Shown here: one piece after another, positions 46,938 through 56,904 of the stretch | How positions within the stretch are numbered: the first letter of the stretch is position 1 | Layout: every line of letters starts with the position of its first letter | DNA from: Agrostemma githago | Taxonomy: Eukaryota > Streptophyta > Magnoliopsida > Caryophyllales > Caryophyllaceae | Assembly: GCA_958450325.1 (NCBI GenBank) | Contig: OY288247.1 | Coordinates: 55,989,701 to 56,053,700, forward strand | Direction: 5' to 3' | DNA: 64,000 nt | Position numbers and translations under genes: made by a program | Notes under the pieces: generated by a model | What the model saw: the letters and a program-made list of their open reading frames with translations, nothing else | What the model was told of the DNA's origin: nothing | The model's database searches: none

Positions 46938-47998
46938 GGTTCGAGTGAAGGGTGGCCTGTCTGTAAGAGCACCACGTAATTAGCAACTTAACCCAAATCC
47001 TAAGAAAAGTACATCCCGAGCAAGGGAAAAGAAGAAGACTAAAACGGTAATGACTCGGAAAGACACCTAGACGGGTGACTTGTGAAAAGGTGGGCCTTCC
47101 TCAGGATCCAACGCTGTGGGTTGGGCCCTGTCCGAAGGAAGGTTCACGTGAGACATTCCCAGACTTTTAGACTCGATTGTGTAAACGGGCCGCCCTTTGT
47201 AGGAGTATGTCCTACGTAGGTGGGCCTTGCCTTAGTAAAATAAGGCGGACTAGGATAGGGGGGAAACTCGTGATGTAAGATCGACGGAGTTTCGACGCTA
47301 GAGACTTCAACGACTTATGACACGACTCGACACTGCTAAATACGGGAAGTCCTAAGAAGAGGAAGTTTTGAAATATGATATTTTTGAAAAGGCCCGAAAT
47401 GAATCGGGTGGAACCGGTCCTTTTTTTCGAGAAAAACGGAAAAGTTGGGCCGGGTGACAGTTTGAAAAATTCGAAAATATTTTCGAGTTTTGAATTGGGC
47501 ATAATACCGGCTAGAAAAAGGCTATTTTGAGTAAAATCATTGATCCTAAATTCGGTATATGACCTGGGTTTTGAAAATTGGATATTTTGAAAAGGATGCA
47601 AAAATTTGAAAATGACGGTTTTGAAAAAGATATGGATCAAGTAGCACGTAGTCATGGAAACAGTATAATGACGCCATGTATGCTCTTAGTCTAAGTCTCG
47701 GTCAGTCTATAAGGGTCTATACCAGTGTACATAGTCTATCGAGAATCGGGGCGGACTCCCTAACTCGAGTTGAGATTAGGACATGCCGTAAAACCCATAT
47801 GAATCGGCTAATGGACACCTTTGACATAACCAATTTGGACTATATCAATGGTATAGTGGGACGTCGGTCACGAGTACCGGCCCGGGAAAAATGGGGTTAT
47901 GCATGAACCGTAAAACTAAAACGCGCATTGTACTAGTCAAACGATTTCTATTCGAGTCTCACCCTGAGGATACCGAAGGTTATTAACTCATCAGTAAA

Positions 47999-48018
47999 TC
48001 CCCAGCGGAGTCGCCAAA
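47999..48018 (-). promoter_or_regulatory. Primer binding site, tRNA-Arg type
   Basis: The plus strand reads AATCCCCAGCGGAGTCGCCA, the 3' end of plant tRNA-Arg(ACG) with about one or two differences. It lies 1-2 nt from the LTR boundary. A tRNA-Arg primer is typical of Tat/Ogre elements. Confidence 0.85.
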
Positions 48019-48019
48019 T

Positions 48020-50437
48020 TGTGGACATGACATAGGTTCACCCCGACGCGGCCACGCGCGGGTTTTGGGGAGGCGAATGAATCTCCATGAGATGGTCAAA
48101 TGGAAATTTAAATCGAAGTCGGAGTCGCCACCGAATTTTATGGTTATTCGGAACTGTTCGAGCCCACTCTATGTCGTAGTGGGCCGTGTACAAAATACGG
48201 CCCATTTCCGATGTCAGAGTTTATTGGGCTCGTCCCTTTGCATATCGATATAGATGACGACTGGAGTGGTTAATCGTATATTGAATGACTCTCGTTGCCA
48301 ATGGTTTCGGACATCCGGAAACCACGGTTCTGAGTAAGGGGTGAGGGTACGTGTTGGGAAGCTCACTAAGAACACCCAACCCCGCCCGCACATTAGCGGC
48401 CTCTACTAGGATATCGAATGACGTTTTAATGCGCGCGTTAGTTGAACGATGAATGATATGCAAACATTGTTTTCCTAAGCATGTGAGGAATTGAACGGGT
48501 TGCTAAGTGATTTAATGCATGAGAAATTAATTAACGTCAAAGTTGAATTTAGCATGTGAAATTCGTTTTAGTATAATAAAACAAATGAAATAAAAAGGAT
48601 GAATTTGCTACAAAAGATGAACAAACGAGTTAGTATCGATTTGTAAAATAATATAGCAAAAATAAATATGCGAGATCGAGAAAATAAATATTAATCGAAA
48701 TCTGAAAAATATTGTTGAAAAGACGTTGTTTTGTATAAAAAAAGATGTTCGAAAAATAATAAAAAAAACGGAAAGGGTGCGTCGGGACAGCCGGCCGCGC
48801 GGCTCGCCCGGGTCGCCGGCGAGTCCCGTGTCGGTCTGTTTTCGACACGGTCTTCTGAAAATTCGATTTTTTATTAAATCGCGTACGAATATTGCCTAAT
48901 TCGTACTCGACTTAATATTTTCGATTTTCGTTATATTCGATAGTTGACTACGAAATCAATATCAAATACTCGAAATAGTTTTGGAAAAGATGTAAATTTT
49001 TAGAAATCGTTTCGAAGAATAAATAATAAAACGAACGAAGAAGTAAAAAAGGAGCGCGGATTTCAGACTCGTACGCGAGTCGCCTGTGAGGGGCGCGACT
49101 CGCGTGCGGGCCTGTCCCGGATCTGCTCGTTGTTCGAAAATTGTTAGTTTGATGAATCTTGTACAAATTATGAATTAATTTGTATTCGATCCATGTTTTC
49201 GATATTCGTCGTACCCTATATTCGATTATGAAATCGATATCGAATATTCGGAAAAAAAAAGTTTTGTAAAATAATTTGTTTTGAACGAAAAGTAAAAGAA
49301 AAGAATTTTGAACGAAAAAAGATGTAACGATTTTTTGACATCGTCGAGATCTTAATATAATTCTTTTCGATACAATATTCGATTATAGAAAATCGATATC
49401 ATATTTTTAAGAATGTTTGTTATGAAAATAGTTTTTCGTTAATAACGATATTAGAAAAATAAAAAAACGACTCTTGACCCATAATAAAAAAAGACGGACG
49501 AAGAGAAGAGAAGAGAAGAAAGGAGAAATCGGGTTTGGTACACCCTCAACCTACATGCTTTTGTTGACTCGGATCGGGGCTCGTCGGAATGTGGCTAGGC
49601 ACGGGAGCGTCGAGTGATGTTTGGTTCGGCTAGGGGTTCGATTTGGACGAGAATCGGGTGAAGGGTGTCGGGTATCGGACCGGTTTCCTTCGGGTTTGTA
49701 ATATCGGTTTCTCGATGCTAAGTGTAAGGATGATTGATAAAAAAAAGGTGGTGTATTTCTGATGCTAATATTTGATGTCGATAATCAATGTGTATGTATT
49801 GCTAATAATTCGTGTCTGAATAATGTGTGTAAAGTGTTGAATGGGAGGTCCTATTTATAGGGGTTCCCGGCCTTGACTTAGGAGAGATGTGCTTGTACTA
49901 GAATTACCGCTTGGGTAAGAAGCTGAGGAGAACGAGAATTCCGTTTTCTTGTGAGGGAAGAAAAGGAGTCTCGGCTGGTTCATGCTACTCGGCCGAGTGT
50001 TTTGCACTCGGTTGGGTGTTTGAATCGGTTTTCGGATAGGATTTCTACTTGAGATCGAATTCTACCCTTAAACGAACTTGTTTATTATTTTGTGTAGCTG
50101 ATTTCGTAGAGTTGGAGTCCGAATTGGACACGTGAGACATCACGGTCAGCCCATATGTCTCGGAAAATATCTTTGACCGGGTTTTGACTCGGTCGCTAAA
50201 AGACGGTTTTACCCCTGGTGTCGGAATCGACCCAAATTAGTGTTATTTGACTCGAAACGACCCACTGGGCCTGAATTTGAGGTTGGTTTTGTGAAATTTG
50301 TACTCCGTAAAATGCCTAGGCCAAATGCCATTAGAGCCCATTTCCGAGTACGTTAGAGCACGTTAGCGTCCGATCATCATCGGGTGTTTGTCGGAAACTG
50401 CTATAGACACCTGGCGGTCAAAATGTGGGTGTCTACA
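48020..50437 (-). repeat. 5' LTR of the Tat element
   Basis: 2,418 bp, nearly identical to 35,442-37,863. The minus-strand TATA box TATAAATAG at 49,860-49,852 should drive the element. The clearest indel is near 50,330, where several bases of the other LTR are missing. Confidence 0.95.
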
Positions 50438-50635
50438 GAATGAATGTGATATTATTGTTTCCTAAAATTATGAGAGTTATTTTAGGAAGCAGTATCTCCC
50501 TTCTTCTTCTTTTTTTTTTTTTTTTTTTAAATGCAAATTGTAGAATGAATCCTGTCCACCCATCCTCATCTCATCCAATGGATGGGATGAGGACTTCTGG
50601 ACTCATATATAGAGAATGACTCATAAGAGCCTTAC

Positions 50636-50678
50636 TCTCTCTCTCTCTCTATATATATATATAGAGAGAGAGAGAGAG
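50636..50678. repeat. Palindromic microsatellite (CT)n(TA)n(GA)n between V1 and V2
   Basis: CT units, then AT units, then GA units form a self-complementary block. It is the whole space between the two elements. Confidence 0.9.
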
Positions 50679-52773
50679 ATGGGATCAGGTGAGTCCACTT
50701 ATGTATATTGAGTCCGTGAGTCCCCATCTTAGCCCTTGATTCAATGTTAGATTAATGGACAAGATTTGATCTCATAATTAAGGAAATAACTATAATATCT
50801 ATCAAAATATATTTTCTTTCTCTCTCTTCCTTAATTATCTCGGTACAAATTCTCTCTTTCCTATCAAATTTTTAATTGCCTCTTTCTCTCACACAACAAG
50901 TTTATTTAAAATTAAGTTTTTTTTCATCTTCAGCAAAAAATCATCCGTTTCCTACTGCTATTGTACGTATGTTACCCTGTTACTGCCATAATCCATAAAC
51001 TATGTTACTGTAACTCATACGTTGTGTTACTCTAATTCATGAACTGTGTTACTTTAACTCATAAAATCTGTTACATTGCATAGTCTCTTGCAAAAACTGT
51101 TACTCTAACTCATACAATGTGTTACTTTAATTCATGAATTGTGTTACTTTAACTCATAAAATCAGTTACGTTGCATAGTAGTCTCTTGCAAAAACAGGAG
51201 TTCCAATTAACAAAAAGAACAATGTTTGTTTTTATTAAGATACTCCAAAACAAAAAGTGGTACAATATTCCAACTAAATCAACTCCATTACAATTCCAAT
51301 GTTTCACACTTGTTACTCATAATGTCCTACTTATAATTCTGCTTCTTCTTCATCCTTCTCGTTTTCTCCGTCTTCTTCTTTTTCATCTTCTTCATCATCA
51401 TCTCAGAAGTTTTGATTTAATCTCAATGGAGGAAACTCTCACTCACATCCCTACATCATATATGGATTAAAGTAACAGATAACAAGAGTTAAAGTAACAG
51501 ATGAAGTGCATTGAAGTAACAATGAATTAAATTAACAGAGTATGCTTATACACCAGGTATAAAGTAACAGAGGTCAGATATTAAAGTAACAGATAGTATG
51601 AATTAAAGTAACAGATAATGTTTATTAAAATAACACCAGATATAAGTTAGTGTAAAAAATTCATATAATGATAAAAAATGATAGTATGATGTAGTATCTT
51701 ACTCTTTGATATTGTTTCCTATTTTGAAGTCATCACGTTCCATAATTATAGGAAGTAGTATTTTTTTTTTCTTTTTTTTATATGACATTACTCTTTGATA
51801 TTGTTTCCTATTTTGGTGGCAATCACGTCCCATTATTATAGGAAACAATATCTTTTTTTTTATTATTTTTTTAATATGGCAGTTTCCTAAATTCTTAGGA
51901 CACTACAATGCACTACAATAACAGATGAAAAACACTAAAGTAACAATTGGAGTGTATTAAAGTAACACGACATATAAAGTAACAGATGTTAGACATTAAA
52001 GTAACAGATGCTCTACACTAAAGTAACACTAAAGTAACAACTGGAGTGTATTAAAGTAACACGACATATAAAGTAACAGATGGTAGACATTAAAGTAACA
52101 GATTCTCTACACTAAAGTAACGCAGTATATGAACTACAATAACTCAATATATTGTAAACGTAAAAACTAATAATTGAGTAGCAACTTAATGACTTCCATG
52201 GCGATTCCAGTATAAATTACAAAACATATATACTCACCGTTTGTGTGTTCTACGATTTGCATATGAATCTATGATGAATAACACGACCATGAAAACAATA
52301 TCAACATGAAAATTGACGCAAAACATGAACACAAATTGACGCAAATTAATCAAGATAATGAATAAAAATTGACGCAAAACATGAAAGCAATATCGAAACT
52401 CACCATTGTTATACTCGATGAATTTCTTATCAACCGTTAATGAAGATGTCACGATCATTGAATCATAGTAACGAAATTTCGAGCACAGATTTGATTGAAT
52501 GAATGAACGTGATGATTGATGGGAGCATTTTTTTTAAGGTTTTGATGAACCTGTGAATGAACGTGAATGAATGAATGAATGAGGAATGATTGTGATTATG
52601 GGAGTTATTGTTTCCTAAAATCATGGGAGTTATTTTAGGATACTAAATCTTCCTTTTTTTTTTTTAAATACAAAATATTAGGATGCATCTTGTCCATCCA
52701 TCCTCATCTCATCCAACGGATGGGATGAGTACTTAGGGACTCAATACTTATGAGGGGCTCATAAGAACCTATC
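50679..52773. mobile_element. V2: third TGTTACT-type TIR element
   Basis: About 2.1 kb. The left end GGGATCAGGTGAGTCCAC and the complement of the right end, AGATAGGTTCTTATGAG, both continue into AGTCC-rich sequence, matching V1 and V3. The left array has TGTTACT(C/T)TAA units at 50,960-51,180. The right array has the complement AAAGTAACAGAT at 51,470-52,145. GTTTCCTATTTTG...AGGAA segments recur around 51,705-51,880. Confidence 0.55.
52234..52466 (-). pseudogene. V2 remnant of the V-element gene (first exons)
   Basis: 52,458-52,404 reads MIVTSSLTVDKKFIEYNN and ends NG|GTGAG like the V1 and V3 first exons. The upstream ATG at 52,466 is put out of frame by a 1-nt deletion relative to V3. A second first-exon-like piece, MQIVEHTN, lies at 52,262-52,234. 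No FAR1-like last exon was found in V2. Confidence 0.4.
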
Positions 52774-52796
52774 TCTCTCTCTATATATATATAGAG
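52774..52796. repeat. (CT)n(TA)n between V2 and V3
   Basis: A short CT and TA run ending ATAGAG is all that separates V2 from V3. Confidence 0.85.
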
Positions 52797-55328
52797 CAAG
52801 GATCAAGTGAGTCATCTTTTCATCTTTGAGTCCGTAAGTCCTAATTACAACCATTGATTTAGAGGGAGATGGATGGTGGTGATTGATTTGAGTAATAAAA
52901 GAAGTAACTGACATATATGGTAAAAATATATGAAATCTCTCTCTTCCCTTAATTCTCTCTACAAAATCTTCCTCTCTTTTCTCATAAACATTACCTCATA
53001 ATTAAAAAAATTTCATTCAAAACTCACCCGCCCAACTACTGTACAACCTTTCACCCTTCATCTTCATAATTATTTCCTCTTCATAATTTTTAATTGTCAT
53101 ATTCAACAATCGTCATCTTCATAAGCTTCGAAATTTCTTCCTCACAAACTTCGAAATTCAAAAATTGTTGCAGTCATATTCAGTTCAATCCCTTCAACTA
53201 TACCCAAGGAACGCTTTGATCATCTTTCTATGATTAGAGTTTACGAAATTTTCAGAGTTTTAACCTTTTTGTGTGCTAATTAGTGATTGCATATTGTCAT
53301 CTGGGTATTCGACTTACATTGAATTTGATTATCACTAATGGAATAACGCTGTTTTCATCAGTTACTCTGACGCATTATATATGTTACTTCAAGGAACGAA
53401 TGTTGTTACTTTGGTAATGAATAGTTCTAACCTAAGAAAGAAGGTTGTTAACCTGCATCACTGTGTTACTCTAACGTAGTGTAGCTGTTACTTTAACGAA
53501 CAAATCATGTTACTATAAGGAATGGTTGTTAACCTGGATTACTGTGTTACTCTGACTGTACTTGTTACTCTAAGTAACGAATGGTGTTACTATGGCAATG
53601 AATGAAGTTTACCCAAAATACATGTGGTCTCATAATCAGCGTGTTACAGTGACGTATTATAAGTGTTACTTTAATGAACAAATGATGTTACTCTAAGTAA
53701 TTAATAGTGTTATTCTTTGTCTCATGGTTAAACAATGCTATTATCATCAATTACTTTGACGCATTATTTATCGTTCTTTAAAGAGCGACAATCGTTAAAT
53801 TGTTAATGAATGGTTCCAATTCAAGCTATCCTCACTTACTTTGGTAATCATTTGTTTAAACAACGCTGCTATCCTCAGTTACTTTAACGCATTAGGTCTG
53901 TTACTCTAACTGACGAAAGATGTTACTCCAATAGAACTGAGATATTACTCTAACTAAATGCACATGTATTAAATAAAATATGGAGTTAATTGCTACATAG
54001 CACAATGCTACTCGTAAAAAAATGTGTACAAAAATCAGTTATTCTTGTAAACAAAAAAAGGCAAATATTTTTATCATGACAAATCCGCAAGCCAAAGCGT
54101 AGATTTTGTAAAATTCCACTGCCTCATCAATTGTTCCGAATACTTGCTTCATGTACGGAGTGAAAGCCTCACACACATCTCTGCACCATTCTTGTGCATT
54201 CGGTTCTTTGTCAATGCTTCCTGCAAGAAATTAAAAAACCTTACGCCCATGGACATACGTGTTACTTCAACTCATAAGTTGTGTTACTTCAACGTCAGCG
54301 CCAAAAACCCTTTTCAATGTTACGTGTTTGTGTTACTCTAATTAGAATTAGGTATTACTGTAATTCATAACGTGTGTTACTTCAATGCCATGTCTGCTTC
54401 AACATAAAGCAAAACAATAATATCAGTGAAACAATAATATCAATGAACAATTGTTATTAATCCATGATTAATCAAATGAATAAAATTCCACCTCTTCCAG
54501 TGTTATCCTGTGCGTTCGCATCTTTGCCAATACCACCTGCACAAAATTGAATAGCGTTACACCCATGCAAACCATTTGTTACTTCAATTCCTAATTTGTG
54601 TTACTCTAACGAGTACAATACGTTACTTTAACATCATCATCAAAACCCTTTTCTCAACGTCCATTTGTGTTACTGTAATTGCAATTAAGTGCTACTTTAA
54701 CTCAGAAGGCATGTTACTTCAACCACGTTTCTGCGTTAATAGAAATCAAAACAATAGTATCAGTGGATATCATGGAAAATTTAAATAAAAAACATAAAAC
54801 CCTGGAATCTATAAAGATCGAGAGAGCAATTAACCATTGATACGAAATTATGATGAATGAAATGACAATGAAAGCAATATAAACATGAAAATCGACGTAA
54901 AAAAAGAACGCAAATTGACGCACAATTTATCCATGAATAAAAATTGAATCAAAACGTTAAAGAAATATTGAAACTCACCATTGTTATACTCGATCAATTG
55001 CTTATCAACAGTTGAAGAAGATGACGCGGTTATTGAATCCATTGTAACGGGATTTCAAGAACAGAATTGATGAATGAACGTGAATGAAGAAAGGATTTTT
55101 TTGTGAATGAAGAAAGGGTTTTTTTTTCGGGTTTGAATGAAGGTGAATGATGAATGAATGTGATCAAGGGAGTTACTGTTTCTTAATTCATGGGAGCTAT
55201 TTTAGGAACGTAATTTTTTTTTTAATGTAAATGCTAGGATGCATCTTGTCCATCCATCCTCATCCCATCCAATGGATGAGATGAGGACTTATGGACTCAC
55301 ATAGAGTAAAGGACTCATAAGAGCCTTA

Positions 55329-55332
<4 letters not shown>
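52795..55332. mobile_element. V3: fourth TGTTACT-family TIR element, best-preserved gene
   Basis: About 2.5 kb. The left end AGAGCAAGGATCAAGTGAGTC and the complement of the right end, AGAGTAAGGCTCTTATGAGTC, give an imperfect inverted repeat of about 80 bp, the clearest of the array. TGTTACT(T/C)(T/C)AA motifs occur at 53,355-53,960 and 54,260-54,720, here in one orientation throughout. It carries the split gene at 54,039-55,042. Confidence 0.6.
54039..55042 (-). CDS. V3 three-exon mini-gene with FAR1-like end
   Basis: Exons 55,042-54,979 (MDSITASSSSTVDKQLIEYNN), 54,536-54,492 (GIGKDANAQDNTGR) and 54,220-54,039 join with phase-1 GT-AG introns to about 97 residues. The last exon, EWCRDVCEAFTPYMKQVF then EAVEFYKIYALACGF, looks like the start of the FAR1/FHY3 DNA-binding region (FxSxEEAxxFYxxYA...GF). 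The protein stops where that domain should continue, so it is truncated or a dominant-negative-sized product. It starts 290 bp inside the right end of V3. The splice model is inferred. Confidence 0.45.
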
Positions 55333-55398
<66 letters not shown>

Positions 55399-55452
55399 CA
55401 CACACACACACACACACACACTCACACACACACACACACACATATATATATA
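55333..55452. repeat. (AC)n(TA)n microsatellite, right border of V3
   Basis: About 50 AC units with a few interruptions, then a short TA run. It closes the array of V elements. Confidence 0.95.
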
Positions 55453-55643
55453 ACATACTTTGAAAAGTTTTACAACATACTATAAAAGTAGTTTACATCC
55501 CTTATTTATAAGATTACAAAATAACATTAAGGTTTGGTAGATTTTACAAGCTTTCTATCTAAACCTTTAGCAAAATAGTACAATGGTATTTTAAACTCAT
55601 CTCACTTAATATAAAATCCGTTAGGTAGGCATTTCCCTTGCCA

Positions 55644-55982
55644 TCAATCTTTATATTTATCCCCAAAGAAATCTACCACAAAACGGATTTTCCATTCATC
55701 AAGTACTTTAGGATAACGAAATCCCCACTCCATATTTCTGCACCAATATCCGTACTCAGCTATTGTTCCTACATAGTAGTTTGGTCCAAATTTCTTAAAA
55801 GTGACGTTAGCGTCTATTAGTTGTTCCTTTTTACTTATCAATTCGTACTGGAAAGGTTTGAAATGGTATTTAAACTCATAGGCTTTATTAATCCAGTTGG
55901 TTGGCTCATCCCTTCGGGCATACTCTGCGGCCTTCTTTGCGCCTAGCCACTTTTTAAACTTGTTCTTTCTCTCGGGGGTCAT
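55644..55982 (-). CDS. Unrecognised 112-residue ORF
   Basis: Starts MTPERKNKFKKWLGAKK and ends DEWKIRFVVDFFGDKYKD. It is rich in aromatic residues (YYVGTIAEYGYWCRNMEWGF), with balanced composition and no low complexity, unlike chance ORFs nearby. An in-frame stop lies 24 bp upstream of the ATG. It may be a complete small protein or the last exon of a larger gene. I do not recognise the family. Confidence 0.35.
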   Translation of the reverse strand: MTPERKNKFKKWLGAKKAAEYARRDEPTNWINKAYEFKYHFKPFQYELISKKEQLIDANVTFKKFGPNYYVGTIAEYGYWCRNMEWGFRYPKVLDEWKIRFVVDFFGDKYKD

Positions 55983-56904
55983 GTCCAGGTTTTGATTCTG
56001 CCTTCATTAGGCTGTAATTGATACTCAAAAGTTAAAATAATTTATCCAAAGTTTGGTTGGGTGACAATCTAAAATAAGATGACGTAAGATCTGACCCTAC
56101 AAATATGACTTAGTGTTTCCTACTTCCTTTCCAAGATTCTAATTTGGAAAGAGTGTTCAGTATTTACATAAACGATAAAGAATAAGGTAAAAAAAAAGGA
56201 AAAGAATAACTGTTTAATGTCGTTATAAATACTAAAGTATTTTGGGTCGTCTTATAATAAATCGGTTTTGGTTTTCTTAAAGTGGAACGTTATTTTATAA
56301 ACCGACTTTGTATCAGATTCGAATTTGAGTCAAACACAAAAGGAAAAAATAAAATAAAATAACCTACTTATACTCACGTGCCCTGTACCTTCCCCTCTCA
56401 TAAATTACAACTCCCATACTTCCTCCCTTCTTCTCCTTGTCGCACTACTGCCTCGCCACTCCCTCCATTTGATTTTCGTTTTTTTCTACATCCGATCGTT
56501 GTCCCTTCCTCCGGCATACTATAAATTGTAAGTAAATTTGTACATCTTGACTTCTCAAAGGTTTTGATTTACAAAGTTTAGGAATTTCTTAACCGTTAAT
56601 GCATACCGTCACTTACTGATTTTGGGTCGAAATTGTGATAGCCTAGGCGATAACCGATGGAGTATATACTAAGTAAATTGAGATTTTGATTGCTAGATAC
56701 TAGTAATTAGGGATAATTGGTTATAGGCTGATCGAAGTACCAAATTACTGTTGTATGAGTATTGACATATGGGTTGATTTTTTCATTGTGGAAGTTGAGT
56801 TGGTGATAATATCAGTTGGTACATAATGTTAAGGATGGCTGGATGAATGATCTTTAATAAAGAGCATCAGGGAGCACGCCTGATTGAATTCATTGGGAGT
56901 AATT
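55983..56904 (+). other. Leader-like or LTR-like region, no gene
   Basis: AT-rich. It has a CATAAATTA box at about 56,399, a CT-rich stretch, and a plant splice-donor-like TTGTAAGTAA at about 56,527. It could be the first part of a plus-strand LTR or host leader. No coding sequence is supported. Confidence 0.25.

Larger units (their letters stand above)
35442..50437 (-). mobile_element. Complete Tat-lineage (Retand/Ogre-like) Ty3/gypsy retrotransposon
   Basis: 14,996 bp on the minus strand, flanked by the 5-bp duplication GAATG (35,437-35,441 and 50,438-50,442). Order on its own strand: 5' LTR 50,437-48,020, tRNA-Arg primer site, gag, protease, reverse transcriptase, RNase H, integrase, an antisense extra ORF, polypurine tract, 3' LTR 37,863-35,442. 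By eye the LTRs differ at roughly 15-20 positions in 2.42 kb, so insertion is recent in evolutionary terms. Pol carries four stops, so this copy cannot be autonomous. It lies inside V1. Confidence 0.95.
33097..50635. mobile_element. V1: TIR element carrying a 15-kb nested retrotransposon
   Basis: The left end GGAAGGATCAAGTGAGTCC and the complement of the right end, AGTAAGGCTCTTATGAGTC, align. Both are followed by TATATA..TGAGTCCA.AAGTCC and by GGATGG. Without the retrotransposon it is about 2.5 kb. TGTTACTTTAACTCAT motifs fill 33,400-33,980 and the complement AAAGTAACAGATG fills 34,800-34,960. A minus-strand split gene (see 34,090-35,325) starts near the right end. Confidence 0.55.

Noticed and set aside
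47212..47655. 147-residue minus-strand ORF between LTR and gag
   Set aside because: Lies in the retrotransposon leader, Phe-rich, no gag or other domain, and no start context of note.
47999..48018. 3' end of a tRNA-Arg gene
   Set aside because: Same reasoning: isolated 3' sequence next to an LTR, hence a primer binding site.
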